Source: Azospirillum doebereinerae (GTDB taxonomy: Bacteria; Pseudomonadota; Alphaproteobacteria; Azospirillales; Azospirillaceae). Taken from it: a stretch of 64,000 nt of DNA. Made by a program: the position numbers and the translations under genes. The notes beneath the pieces were generated by a model. The model made no database searches, was not told where the DNA came from, and was given only the letters and a program-made list of their open reading frames with translations. The number at the start of each line of letters is the position of its first letter. Position 1 is the first letter of the stretch. The stretch is taken from the NCBI RefSeq assembly GCF_003989665.1, contig NZ_RZIJ01000021.1:62001-126000 (forward strand), written 5' to 3'. Shown here piece by piece: positions 1-9,230 of this stretch.

Positions 1-341
1 CGCTCATTTGGAACACGCCGTCGGATCTGGATCTCCACGTCCATTGTCCGACGGCGGGGCGGATCTCGTTCAACAACCGGACCGCCTGTGGCGGCACCCT
101 GGACGTGGACGCAAACAGCGGGAGGCCGCATCCGGAAGGCAAGCCCGTCGAAAACGTCTTCTTCCCCGCCGGTGCCGCCGAGGCGGGCGTCTACCGGATC
201 GAGGTCCACAACTACAAGCACCGCGGAACCGATGCGGATCGCTTCCAGGTTCGGGTCAAGAAAGGCACCGAGGTGACGGTGCGGGACGGCGAGGTGGCGC
301 CGGACGGCATCGCGCACGTGATCGACGTGCAACTTCCCTGA
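1..341 (+). CDS. DUF2135/YfaP-like protein, C-terminal part (truncated by window edge)
   Basis: The reading frame enters at base 3 and ends in TGA, giving 112 residues of the C-terminus. They contain the pattern typical of YfaP/DUF2135 domains: LIWNTPSDLDLHVHCP, then ISFNNRT, GGTLDVDAN, PVENVFFP and a final strand-rich segment (VYRIEVHNY, FQVRVKK). This is a small beta-sandwich often found in exported or envelope proteins. The 76-base gap to srfB and the shared strand suggest it is a member of the same operon. The N-terminus lies outside the window, so a signal peptide or extra domains cannot be judged. The family assignment is by motif recognition only. Confidence 0.65.
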   Translation, partial: LIWNTPSDLDLHVHCPTAGRISFNNRTACGGTLDVDANSGRPHPEGKPVENVFFPAGAAEAGVYRIEVHNYKHRGTDADRFQVRVKKGTEVTVRDGEVAPDGIAHVIDVQLP

Positions 342-368
342 CGGCCGGGCTCGGCGTTCAAGACAAGC

Positions 369-393
369 AGGCCTGCGCGAGACACGCAGGCCT
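369..393 (+). other. Hairpin between the DUF2135-like gene and srfB
   Basis: AGGCCTGCG (369-377) and CGCAGGCCT (385-393) form a perfect 9-bp stem with a 7-base loop. No T-tract follows (TCGAGAAATAAGG), so it is not a convincing intrinsic terminator for the plus strand. It may be an RNA-processing or stability element, or a partial attenuator before srfB. Confidence 0.4.
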
Positions 394-417
394 TCGAGAA
401 ATAAGGGTGAAAGCGCC

Positions 418-3400
418 ATGTTGAAGAGCCTGTTCCGTTGGCAGAAGGGCAGCGTCGTGACGCTGATCCCCAACACCGGCATCCAGTTTCTCGACTTCGC
501 GGTGACAGCGGCCTTCGCCGGACAGGTGCAGCAGCACTTCTATTGCGAGGTGCGCGCGACGGAGACGGACGCCGATGGCCGGCCGGCCGAGGTGCTGCAC
601 ATCGTCCGGCACGACGAGGACAAGCAACCCTACTACCTCGATCCGGCCAGCGGCCTGCCCGTCGCCGTCGCCGAGGACGAGGTGTTTCCGGTTCGCGGCG
701 AACAGGCGCTCGACATGCTGGCGGGGGCGTGGCTGCCGGCGCCGGTGCTGCGGGTGCGGGAGGACGGCGCCTTCGCCGATGGCCCGACCAATTGGGCGCG
801 GCTTTTCGTCACCCGGCTGCCCGAACCCGACGCCGACGGCAACCGGTGGCGGGTGACGCTGGCGCTCGACACGCTGCTCGCGGAACGGCCCGGCGATCAC
901 CGCTACATCATGCCCGAGCCGCGCGACGCCGCCGAAATGACACCCTTCGGTCTCGCGACCGGCCTGGAGGACGTGAACTTCTTCCTGCGCACCGAATGGG
1001 TGCGTTCCTGGCTGCGCGACAGCTATCTGGCGGCGGAAAGCGCGCGGCGCGGCGGGCGCAAGGTGACGCTGGAAAACCTGCCGCGTGGCGGCCTCTATTG
1101 GGCCACCTATCTGGTCCTGCTGAAGATTCTCGGCAGCGGCGACGCGGCCGACCGGCCGGTCGACGCACCGGAAGGCCCGATCCTGCCGCGCCTGCGCTTC
1201 CTCGACGAGGCGCCCTACGCGCGCGACCAGAAGCCGATTCCGGTCAACCTCGTCATCGACATCGGCAACAGCCGCACCTGCGGCATCCTGATCGAGGATT
1301 CGTCCGAGGGGGCGCAACGGCTCGACATGAGCCAGGCCTACCGGCTGGAGCTGCGCGATCTGTCCAACCCGGCGCACACCTACGCCGACCCCTTCGAAAG
1401 CCGGGTCGAGTTCCACACGGCCAACTTCAATCTCGGCGCCTATTCGCGCATGTCGGGACGTCCGGTGCGCGACGCCTTCTGGTGGCCCAGCCCCGTGCGC
1501 GTCGGGCCGGAGGCGGCTTGGCTCGGCTCGCTGACCGACGGCACGCAAGGGCGCAGCGGCCTGTCCAGCCCCAAGCGCTATCTGTGGGACCGGACGGAGC
1601 GCACCACCCCTTGGGTGAACAACGGCGGCCTGCTGCCGGCGGGGGAACGGGTGCCGCCGATCCGGGGACCGATCCCGGCCAAGCTGACGCAGCGCGGCGA
1701 CCTGCTGAAACCCGGCGGGCTGCCGGGCATGAAGCCGGCCTACTCGCGCAGTTCGCTGTACATGCTGATGCTGACCGAGATCCTGGCCCACGCGCTCATC
1801 CAGATCAACGCGCCCTCCACCCGCGCCCACCGGGCGCGCAGCGAGGAGCCGCGCGTGCTGCGCAACGTCATCCTGACGGTGCCGTCCGCGACCCCGGTCG
1901 CCGAGCAGAAGGCGCTGAAGCGCTTGGCGAAATGGGCCATCAACCTGCTCTGGGAGGTGATGGGCTGGGACGCGGCCCACCCGCTGCGCCGCCGTCCCGA
2001 CCTCAAGACCGAATGGGACGAGGCCACGGCCACGCATCTGGTCTACCTGTACAACGAGATCACGCAGAAGCTGCAAAGCGCCCCCCGCGACTTCTTCACC
2101 ATGATGCGGCGCAACCGGCAGGAGTCCGGGCACCGCCCCATGCTGCGCATCGCCAGCATGGACATGGGCGGCGGCACCACCGACCTGATGATCATCCAGC
2201 ACGAGGTCACCGACAACGACCGGACCATCCAACCCATCCAGCTGTTCCGCGAGGGCTTCCGGCTGGCCGGCGACGACATCCTGAAGCAGGTGATCGAGGA
2301 CGAGGTCCTGCCCTGCCTGCAGACGGCGCTGGCGGAGGCCGGGGCGCCCTACCCCGTGAATTTCCTGGTGGAGCGCTTCAGCAGCGAACGCGAGGGCATG
2401 TCCCAGCAGGAGCGGACCTTGCGCGCCCTCTTCGTCAACCAGGTGCTGCGGCCGGCGGCGCTGGCCCTGCTGGCGCAGTATGAGAACGGCGGGCGCCACG
2501 CCGGCAACGACGAGCTGACCCTGCGTCTGGTCGATGCCTTCCCGGCCGACCGCCAGCCGCGCCGCGCCGTCGTCGACTATCTGGTCGAGGCCGCCCGGCG
2601 GAGCGGCGCCAGGGATTTCAGCCTGGAGAGCGTGGTCGTGCAGACCCGCCGCGACCGCATCGCCGCGACCATCCGCGGCGTCGTCCGCCCGATGCTGACG
2701 GACATGTGCGACGTCGTCCGTTCCTACGACTGCGACGTCCTGCTGCTGTCCGGCCGGCCGTCGCGCTTCCCGGTGATCAAGGACATGATCATCGGGCAGG
2801 CGCCGCTGCCGCCCAGCCGCATCGTGCCGATGGATTCCTACGGCATCGGCAACTGGTACCCGTTCCATTCTCCCACCTTCAAGATCGAGGATCCCAAGAC
2901 GACGGCGGCGGTGGGGGCCATGCTCTGTCAGGTCTGCGAGGGGCAGGTCGAAGGGATGCTGGTGCGCACCAGCGACATCCGCATGCGCTCCACGGCCCGC
3001 TACATCGGCGCGATGGAAATCAACGACCAGATCCGGACGGAAAAATTGGTGTTCTCCGACGTCGATCTCGACCGCAAGGAACACAGCACCAGCCGCACGG
3101 TCACGGTAACGCCGCCGGTCTTCATCGGCTACCGGCAGCTTCCGCTGGAGCGGTGGAAGACGACGCCGCTCTACTTCCTCGATTTCCGCAATTCCGCAGA
3201 GGCCGGAAAGCTCGCGATGCCGCTTTCCGTGACCCTGGACCGTCGGAACCAGACCGCCGACGAGGACGAAGGCGCCCTGGAGGAGTTCGAACTGCGCGAG
3301 ATCAAGGACGCCAACGGCCAGGACGCGTCGGATCAGTTGCGCCTGAGCTTCCAGACCCTGCGCGTGGAGCGCGGCCAGGAAGCCGGCTATTGGCTCGACA

Positions 3401-3432
3401 GCGGTCTGCTGTCCATGAACTCGCAGGGCTGA
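418..3432 (+). CDS. srfB: SrfB-family protein with actin/Hsp70-like ATPase motifs
   Basis: A protein of 1004 residues, the usual size for the virulence factor SrfB family (Pfam SrfB). Seen in the sequence: phosphate-1 motif VIDIGNSRTCG near residues 279-289, phosphate-2 motif MDMGGGTTDLM near 580-591, and an adenosine motif LLSGRPSRFP near 775-785, in the order of the actin/Hsp70/MreB ATPase fold. The first ~275 residues are a separate domain. There is no signal peptide, so it is probably cytosolic or membrane-peripheral. It starts at ATG with AAGGG about 10 bases upstream. srfC follows 16 bases downstream and the rest of the operon continues without real gaps. SrfB was named as an SsrB-regulated factor in Salmonella, but its biochemical role is not established. 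I infer a nucleotide-dependent scaffold or switch working with SrfC. Confidence 0.85.
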   Translation: MLKSLFRWQKGSVVTLIPNTGIQFLDFAVTAAFAGQVQQHFYCEVRATETDADGRPAEVLHIVRHDEDKQPYYLDPASGLPVAVAEDEVFPVRGEQALDMLAGAWLPAPVLRVREDGAFADGPTNWARLFVTRLPEPDADGNRWRVTLALDTLLAERPGDHRYIMPEPRDAAEMTPFGLATGLEDVNFFLRTEWVRSWLRDSYLAAESARRGGRKVTLENLPRGGLYWATYLVLLKILGSGDAADRPVDAPEGPILPRLRFLDEAPYARDQKPIPVNLVIDIGNSRTCGILIEDSSEGAQRLDMSQAYRLELRDLSNPAHTYADPFESRVEFHTANFNLGAYSRMSGRPVRDAFWWPSPVRVGPEAAWLGSLTDGTQGRSGLSSPKRYLWDRTERTTPWVNNGGLLPAGERVPPIRGPIPAKLTQRGDLLKPGGLPGMKPAYSRSSLYMLMLTEILAHALIQINAPSTRAHRARSEEPRVLRNVILTVPSATPVAEQKALKRLAKWAINLLWEVMGWDAAHPLRRRPDLKTEWDEATATHLVYLYNEITQKLQSAPRDFFTMMRRNRQESGHRPMLRIASMDMGGGTTDLMIIQHEVTDNDRTIQPIQLFREGFRLAGDDILKQVIEDEVLPCLQTALAEAGAPYPVNFLVERFSSEREGMSQQERTLRALFVNQVLRPAALALLAQYENGGRHAGNDELTLRLVDAFPADRQPRRAVVDYLVEAARRSGARDFSLESVVVQTRRDRIAATIRGVVRPMLTDMCDVVRSYDCDVLLLSGRPSRFPVIKDMIIGQAPLPPSRIVPMDSYGIGNWYPFHSPTFKIEDPKTTAAVGAMLCQVCEGQVEGMLVRTSDIRMRSTARYIGAMEINDQIRTEKLVFSDVDLDRKEHSTSRTVTVTPPVFIGYRQLPLERWKTTPLYFLDFRNSAEAGKLAMPLSVTLDRRNQTADEDEGALEEFELREIKDANGQDASDQLRLSFQTLRVERGQEAGYWLDSGLLSMNSQG

Positions 3433-3448
3433 GAGAAAGAGGCGTTCG

Positions 3449-6130
3449 ATGGTACGCGAGAAGGACCAAGCGCTCGGCACGCGCTGTCTGGCCATGGCGC
3501 AAGCCGCCAAGGAAGCCCTGGGATGGATCGCCGACAACGCGAAGCTCGTCGGACCGGCGCGGTCCGGGCTCGAGCGCAGCCTGAAGCGGCATGTGGTGGA
3601 GGCCAACCGGCTGGCCTCCGCCGCGGTGCGTCCGATGTCGGCGGCGGTCTTCGGCCCCAGCCAAGCGGGCAAGTCCTTCCTGATCGGAAAATTCATCACC
3701 CCGACCGAACGTCCGGCCAAGGTGGTCTTCGGCAGCGGTGACGAGCGCGAGGAGCTGGACTTCCTCAGCCAAGTGAACCCGCAGGGCGGCAAGGAGACCA
3801 CCGGGCTGGTCACGCGCTTCTCCATCGCCCCCTACCCCACCCCGCGCGGCTTCCCGGTCGTGCTGCGCCTGCTGCGGGAGGTGGATCTCGTCAAGATCCT
3901 GGTCAACAGCTTCCTGTTCGATCTGGCCGGCACCTACGAACCGCGCGACCCGCTGCACGTCGCGTGGGTGGACCGGTTGGTGGACGAGCTGGAACCGCTG
4001 GCCGGCAAGACCCCGGCCGCCGGTCTGCGGATGGAGGACGTGCTGGAGCTGCGCGGGTATTTCGAGGAGAGCCTGCCCGCGCATCCGTATCTGCAGATCC
4101 CCGAGCTGGCGGAGGCCTATTGGCCGGCGATGGAACGGCTCCTGCCGCTGCTGGGCGGCGGCGCCCGCGTCCGCGCCCTCTCCCCCCTGTGGGGCAACCT
4201 GCCGGAATTCGACAGCCTCTTCGTCGAACTGAAGGGCGCGCTCGACCAGCTCGCCCACGCCCCGGCGGCCTTCGCCCAGATGGAGGCGATCCGCGACACC
4301 TCGGCCGGCGTGCTGCATGTGGACCGCATCTACGAGCTGTCGCAGAGCAGCGGCCCCGGCGCGCAGATCGTCCGGCTCTCGCTGGCCGACGGCACGCAGG
4401 TCTCGCTGCGGAAATCGGTGGTCACCGCCCTGACCTCCGAGCTGCGGGTGACCCTCGACCGCTCGCCCTGGCCGTTCCTGGAGCACACCGACCTCCTCGA
4501 CTTCCCCGGCGCCCGGTCCCGCGAGGACAAGACGCCCGAGAAGTATCTGCGCCGGGAGGTGAAGCCGGGCGAACGGCCGCCGCGCGAGAACTGCCTTCTG
4601 CGCGGCAAGGTCGCCGTGCTGTTCGACAATTACGTGGCCGACCTCGACCTCAACACCATGATGCTGTGCGTGCCCGACAGCAATCTGGAGGTCGCCAAGC
4701 TGCCCGAACTGGTCGAGGGCTGGATCGCCAAGACCCATGGCGCCACGGCCAAGGAGCGCGCCGGCCGCAAGACCAGCCTTCTCTTCTGCATGACCAAGTG
4801 CGACCGGCTCTTCGACCTCGCCGCCGGGGCCGGGATGGAGCAGCAGATCGAGAACCGCTTCGACACCAACTTCCGCTCCTTCCCCGGCTGGACCACGGAA
4901 TGGCATCCGGGAGCGCCCTTTGCGAACAGCTTCATGCTGCGCAACCCCAAGGCGGTCGAACAGCAGAGCATCTTCGTCTACGACGGCCCGCCGACCGACC
5001 GGGTGGTGCGCGACGAGGCGGCGCTGACCCGCGACTTCGAAACCCGCCTGCTGCCCAATTTCCGCCGCTCCCTGTCCGAGAACCATCTGGTGCGGACACA
5101 TGTGGCCGAGCTGGACCGCAAGGTCGACGCCATGATGGCCTTCAACGACGGCGGTGTGTCGCATCTGGCGGACGCGCTGGCGCCGGTCTGCGCGCCGGAC
5201 CTGAAGCACGACCAGATCCGGCCCCGGGCCGAGGCGCTGGCGGTCGAGCTGTCCACCAAGCTCTCGACCTATTTCGACAAGGACGACATCAAGGAAAGGC
5301 TGGACCGGCGCACCGCCCGCGCGGTGGCGGCGTTCCGCGCCCTGGTCGCCTCGGGCCAGCCGCTCGGGCTGTTCCTGCTGGAACTCGGCGTCGAGGAGCT
5401 GGCGCTCCGTCAGGCCTATTTCGACTACGCGCGCCGCGACCGGAACACGCCCGCGGCCACGGCCGCGCCCACGGCGAAGCCCCCGGTTCCGGACGACGAG
5501 TTCGGCATTGATCTCGACGCGCTCGGGTTCGGGGCGGTGGAAGCCAAACCAAAGGCGGCGCCCGCCGCACCGCCCCCGAAGCGGGACGCCTACGGCAGCG
5601 CGGCGGTGGCGCGCTGGCTGGACGGGCTGCTGCGCAAGACCGGCGACACGGCCCTGACCGGCTTCTTCGGGTTGACGCCCGAACAGTTCCAGACCTTCGT
5701 CGACGAACTGGAAAGCGGGGCGCGGCGCCTCCAGCTGATCGAGCGGATCGACGCCCACACCGGGAAGATCATCGGCTACCGCCAAGCCCCGGCGGCGACG
5801 GCGGCCGCGGTGGCCCTGGGGGCGAGCCTGCTGATCAATGATTTCATCAGCGACGCCGGCCGTCGGATCATGGAGGACTCCTCCGATCCCGATCTGGCCG
5901 CGCAGGCCCGCAGGGCCTTCACGCCGGCCGGCCGGCTGCCGCCCGGCGCGTTGCCCGACCTGCCCCAGGACGAGGCCGACCTGTCCACCTTGCGGCGCCA
6001 GTTTCCGACGGAATGGGCCAAGGCCTTCCTGACCCTGACGCGGGAAAACGCGTCGTCCAGCGCCGGCCAACTGGTCGATCCGGAACAGAACGCCCGGCTC
6101 GGCGCCATCCTCGACGCCTTCCGCCTGTAA
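3449..6130 (+). CDS. srfC: SrfC-family protein, large P-loop GTPase-like
   Basis: A protein of 893 residues matching the SrfC putative virulence factor family in size and position after srfB. Seen: Walker A GPSQAGKS at residues ~69-76, a DFPG switch-II/G3 motif (LLDFPGARS) near 349-357, and a TKCD sequence (FCMTKCDRLFD) near 444-454 that fits G4. Such long G3/G4 spacing is compatible with a dynamin-like or otherwise expanded GTPase. A low-complexity Pro/Ala linker lies around residues 668-715, followed by a helical C-terminal domain. No transmembrane helix is evident. It starts at ATG with AGAGG six bases upstream. The pairing with an actin-like ATPase in one operon suggests a common complex. 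GTP specificity is inferred, not shown. Confidence 0.8.
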   Translation: MVREKDQALGTRCLAMAQAAKEALGWIADNAKLVGPARSGLERSLKRHVVEANRLASAAVRPMSAAVFGPSQAGKSFLIGKFITPTERPAKVVFGSGDEREELDFLSQVNPQGGKETTGLVTRFSIAPYPTPRGFPVVLRLLREVDLVKILVNSFLFDLAGTYEPRDPLHVAWVDRLVDELEPLAGKTPAAGLRMEDVLELRGYFEESLPAHPYLQIPELAEAYWPAMERLLPLLGGGARVRALSPLWGNLPEFDSLFVELKGALDQLAHAPAAFAQMEAIRDTSAGVLHVDRIYELSQSSGPGAQIVRLSLADGTQVSLRKSVVTALTSELRVTLDRSPWPFLEHTDLLDFPGARSREDKTPEKYLRREVKPGERPPRENCLLRGKVAVLFDNYVADLDLNTMMLCVPDSNLEVAKLPELVEGWIAKTHGATAKERAGRKTSLLFCMTKCDRLFDLAAGAGMEQQIENRFDTNFRSFPGWTTEWHPGAPFANSFMLRNPKAVEQQSIFVYDGPPTDRVVRDEAALTRDFETRLLPNFRRSLSENHLVRTHVAELDRKVDAMMAFNDGGVSHLADALAPVCAPDLKHDQIRPRAEALAVELSTKLSTYFDKDDIKERLDRRTARAVAAFRALVASGQPLGLFLLELGVEELALRQAYFDYARRDRNTPAATAAPTAKPPVPDDEFGIDLDALGFGAVEAKPKAAPAAPPPKRDAYGSAAVARWLDGLLRKTGDTALTGFFGLTPEQFQTFVDELESGARRLQLIERIDAHTGKIIGYRQAPAATAAAVALGASLLINDFISDAGRRIMEDSSDPDLAAQARRAFTPAGRLPPGALPDLPQDEADLSTLRRQFPTEWAKAFLTLTRENASSSAGQLVDPEQNARLGAILDAFRL

Positions 6131-6141
6131 TGTGAGCCACG

Positions 6142-7194
6142 ATGCGCCTTCCCTATGACGTCAAGGACGACCCCGCCTTTCCCCAGGGCGGCGTTGCCGC
6201 CGTGGTGGTTCCCGCCGCCGCCGGACGTGCCGATGCGCCGGTCAAGGTGGTCGTCATGCAGGACGATCCGGAATTTCCCTTCCTCGGCCCCTCCGGCTGG
6301 CAGGCGGTGGAGTATCGCTGGGTTTCCGGCCCGGTGCGGAGCGAGGGGAGCGATCTCATCGTTCCCCTCGGCGAACGGGTCACGGCCCAGATCGAGGACT
6401 ACACGCCGGTGCGGATCGGGCTGCCGGAGCTTGGGCTGGAAGGTCAGGCCGTGTGGCAAGGCATCACCCCTCCGTCGAATCCCGGCGCTCCCGTCAGCGA
6501 TCCGGGAGGACGAAGCGGCTCCTCCTTCGCGGCATCGCAAGCGCCATCCGTGGCGGAACCGCCACCGCCTCCCTTGCCGATTCCCCCACCCACACCACCC
6601 ACACCACCTCCTCCCGCTCCGCCACCGCCACCGCCACCTCCATCCCCACCACCTCCTCCGCCGATTTCACCTCCGCCTCTGCCTTGGTGGTCTAAATGGT
6701 GGTTGTGGCTGTTGGTCGCCGTTCTGCTGCTCTTGATCGCCGCGGCTCTTCTGGCGTCGCGGTCGACCGAGACTCCGCCCGTCGCCCCGGCAGCCCCTCC
6801 CCAGGCCGCCGTCCCGGCTCCACCGCCAGCACCGGCTCTCCCGCCGACGCTGGCGGAGTTGCACGACCGTGGGGTCTCCGCAGCCGCGGCCGGGAACGTG
6901 GACGAGGCGTTGCGGCAGCTTCGCAAACCCGAAGCGGAAAGCTATGGGCCGACGCTGCTCTATCTGGCGCAGGCCTTGGATTCCGTGGACTTCGCTCCCG
7001 GCCTGTACCGCGAGCCGAACGACATCGCGGCGATCCAGCTCTACAGCCGGGCCTGCGCCGCCGGGGAAGCGGGGGCAACCGCCGCTCTCCAGCGTCTGGA
7101 GACGGAACTGAACCGCCGGGCCGACGAGGGCGACATGCTGTCCCGCGAAGCCCTGCGTCTCGAAATCCCCAAGGCCAAGACGGCGTGCCGGTAG
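6142..7194 (+). CDS. Proline-rich single-pass membrane protein with TPR/Sel1-like C-terminus
   Basis: A protein of 350 residues whose family I do not recognise. The layout is clear: an N-terminal globular domain (~1-135) without signal peptide; a proline-dominated linker at ~139-181 with PPP runs and PTP repeats; one transmembrane helix at ~185-206 (WLWLLVAVLLLLIAAALLA) preceded by WWSKWW; a second Pro/Ala stretch; then a helical domain at ~230-345 whose ALRQL..., AIQLYSRAC and GEAGATAAL segments look like tetratricopeptide or Sel1 repeats. The predicted topology is cytosolic N-terminus, inner-membrane anchor, periplasmic C-terminus. It sits 11 bases after srfC and may connect cytosolic SrfB/SrfC with the exported VWA and SUMF1 proteins. 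It could correspond in role to SrfA of enterobacteria, but I cannot show homology. Confidence 0.7.
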   Translation: MRLPYDVKDDPAFPQGGVAAVVVPAAAGRADAPVKVVVMQDDPEFPFLGPSGWQAVEYRWVSGPVRSEGSDLIVPLGERVTAQIEDYTPVRIGLPELGLEGQAVWQGITPPSNPGAPVSDPGGRSGSSFAASQAPSVAEPPPPPLPIPPPTPPTPPPPAPPPPPPPPSPPPPPPISPPPLPWWSKWWLWLLVAVLLLLIAAALLASRSTETPPVAPAAPPQAAVPAPPPAPALPPTLAELHDRGVSAAAAGNVDEALRQLRKPEAESYGPTLLYLAQALDSVDFAPGLYREPNDIAAIQLYSRACAAGEAGATAALQRLETELNRRADEGDMLSREALRLEIPKAKTACR

Positions 7195-7211
7195 AATTGG
7201 GAGAACGGGTC

Positions 7212-9230
7212 ATGACTGCGTTGAAACGGGCGGCGGTTCTGGCCGGCGTGCTTTTTGGAACCTTGTCCACCCTCGCCCCGGTGCCGGTGGGGGCCGCCCC
7301 GCCGCTTCAGGTCGACGGGGTGCCGGGGCTCGACCAGCGCATCCTGACGCGCCCGCTCGCGACGCTGGGCACGGCGCCGGGTTCCGGCACGGCCGGGGCC
7401 GCGCTGCCGACCTTCACCCATTTCTACGTCTTCGAGCGCAAGCCGGTGGCCGGGCGGACCTGGCTGCGGGTCGGCCCCAACCGCAGCCAAGCCCCGACGG
7501 GATGGTTGGCCGAGGACTCCACGGTGCCTTGGCGTCAGGCTGTGGCGCTGTCCTTCAACCAGGCGCCGAACCGCCCGCCCGTGCTGTTCTTCGAGCAGCG
7601 CCCATCGCTCGACGCCCTGCTGGCCGACGCGCAGCGGGGCGAGCGCGTCACCCAGTTGGTCCAGGGCGCGCGGGCGCGGACGCTGCCGCCGGACAGCGGC
7701 GTCATCGCCATGGAACCCCAGCCGGTCGCCGATTTCCGTTCCTCCTTCTACCTGTTGCCGATCCTGGACGCGGTGGACGTGCAGGTGCCCGGCGTTCGCC
7801 GGCGCGGCGGGACGAAGCTGGTGCGGATCGCGTCCGTCTCCCTGCCCCTGCCGGAGGAGCGGGACGAGGTGTCGCCCAGCCAAGCCTTGGGAGAGTTCAA
7901 GACCGGGGTCGTCTTCGTGATCGACACCACGGCCTCGATGGGACGCTACATCGACCGCACCCGCAAGACGGTGCGGCGCATGATCGAACGCATCCGCCAG
8001 TCGTCCATCGGCGACAAGGTCAGTTTCGGGCTGGTCGGCTTCCGCGATGCGCTGGACGGGCGGGCGGGCGAGGATTACGTCACCCGCGTCTACCACCCGC
8101 TGGCCGAGCGCTTCGACGCCACGGCGTTCCAGAAGGCCATCGACGGCATGCAGGAATCATCCGTCTCCAACGCCGGCTTCGTCGAGGACGGGATGGCCGG
8201 CGTGCAGGCGGGGATGCAGATGGAAAGCTGGCCGAAGTTCGGCGGGCGTTTCGTTGTTATGATCACCGACGCCCCCGTCCGGGAAGCCGGCGATCCCCGC
8301 AGCTCGACCCGGATCAACCCGGCGGACATGTCCGCGAGCGCCGGCGCGCCGGACAAGGCGACGGCCATAGTCTCGATCCTTCTGAAAACACCGCAGGGAA
8401 AGGAATACCACGCCCAGGCGGAAAGCCAGTTCAACCAGCTCTCGCGCTTCCGGCCGACGGACCGCCGCTACGTCCTTACCGTCCCCGACGGGGATCTGGA
8501 GCGCTTCGGCGACATCATCGACCGCCAAGCCGACGACATCGTTCAGATGTCGGCAAACGCCGCGCAAGGGCAGATCGCCGGCGGCCCGGCCGCGGCCGGG
8601 GCGTCCCCGCCAGCTGCGGCCACCCCGTCTCCGATCATCGACGCCGGACGCGCGATGCAGCTGGCATGGCTGGGCAACCGGCGGAACACCCGCGCGCCGA
8701 CCGTGCTCGAAGGTTGGGCCGCGGATTTCGACCCGGCCGATCCCATGGCCCGGCAATCCTTCGACATCAACGTCCTGCTGACGCGCAACCAGTTGAACGA
8801 GCTGTATCAGGCGCTCGACGCGATTTCCCAGGCCTCCACGCGCCGGCTCGACGCGGCGGGAGGCAGCCAGTCCTTCTTCGCGCAGATCCGCCACGTCCTG
8901 GCGACCGCGCAGACCGATCCGACCGCCCTGCAATCCCTGGATCCCAACTTCGCGACCCGCGTGCCCAACCCCGACGAGGTGCGGAACCTCAAGGATCTGG
9001 TCTCCGGCTTCGTGAGGCATCTGCCCTACCAGAGCACGCTGCTGTCCCATGGGCAGGAAACGCTGGAAGCCCTGAGCGACACCCAGATTCATGAACTGCT
9101 GACCGGAATCCGTTCCAAGCAGCAGATCTACAAAAGCTATTTCCAGGATGTGGACCGCTGGGTGCAGCTCAATCCCGCCGCCGGGATCGAGGAAGCCGTC
9201 TACCCCGTGCCGATCAGCCTGATGCCATGA
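7212..9230 (+). CDS. Exported von Willebrand factor A domain protein (PpkA C-terminus-like)
   Basis: A protein of 672 residues. The ATG at 7212 is chosen because GGGAG lies 8 bases upstream and a signal peptide follows directly (AAVLAGVLFGTLSTLAP, cleavage after ~AGA at 25-30). An SH3-like segment (WLRVGPNRS...GWLAED) occupies ~75-105. The VWA domain runs from ~232 (FVIDTTASMGRYIDRTR) to ~435; DTTAS is the MIDAS metal-site variant, followed by GLVGFRDA and VMITDAP. A Pro/Ala linker at ~450-475 precedes a helical C-terminus. The VWA core resembles that of PpkA, a kinase tied to type VI secretion in Pseudomonas, but no kinase domain is present. The stop overlaps the next gene's start (ATGA). 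Likely a periplasmic, metal-dependent adhesion or assembly factor. Confidence 0.8.
   Translation: MTALKRAAVLAGVLFGTLSTLAPVPVGAAPPLQVDGVPGLDQRILTRPLATLGTAPGSGTAGAALPTFTHFYVFERKPVAGRTWLRVGPNRSQAPTGWLAEDSTVPWRQAVALSFNQAPNRPPVLFFEQRPSLDALLADAQRGERVTQLVQGARARTLPPDSGVIAMEPQPVADFRSSFYLLPILDAVDVQVPGVRRRGGTKLVRIASVSLPLPEERDEVSPSQALGEFKTGVVFVIDTTASMGRYIDRTRKTVRRMIERIRQSSIGDKVSFGLVGFRDALDGRAGEDYVTRVYHPLAERFDATAFQKAIDGMQESSVSNAGFVEDGMAGVQAGMQMESWPKFGGRFVVMITDAPVREAGDPRSSTRINPADMSASAGAPDKATAIVSILLKTPQGKEYHAQAESQFNQLSRFRPTDRRYVLTVPDGDLERFGDIIDRQADDIVQMSANAAQGQIAGGPAAAGASPPAAATPSPIIDAGRAMQLAWLGNRRNTRAPTVLEGWAADFDPADPMARQSFDINVLLTRNQLNELYQALDAISQASTRRLDAAGGSQSFFAQIRHVLATAQTDPTALQSLDPNFATRVPNPDEVRNLKDLVSGFVRHLPYQSTLLSHGQETLEALSDTQIHELLTGIRSKQQIYKSYFQDVDRWVQLNPAAGIEEAVYPVPISLMP

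Noticed and set aside
358..6070. Very long open frames on the minus strand opposite srfB and srfC
   Set aside because: They arise from the GC-rich codon use of the plus-strand genes; they lack ribosome-binding sites and recognisable motifs and are rich in Arg, Gly, Ala and His as shadow frames are.
6142..7194. Naming this gene srfA from its place beside srfB and srfC
   Set aside because: Gene order differs from the enterobacterial srfABC and I cannot demonstrate sequence similarity, so only the architecture is described.
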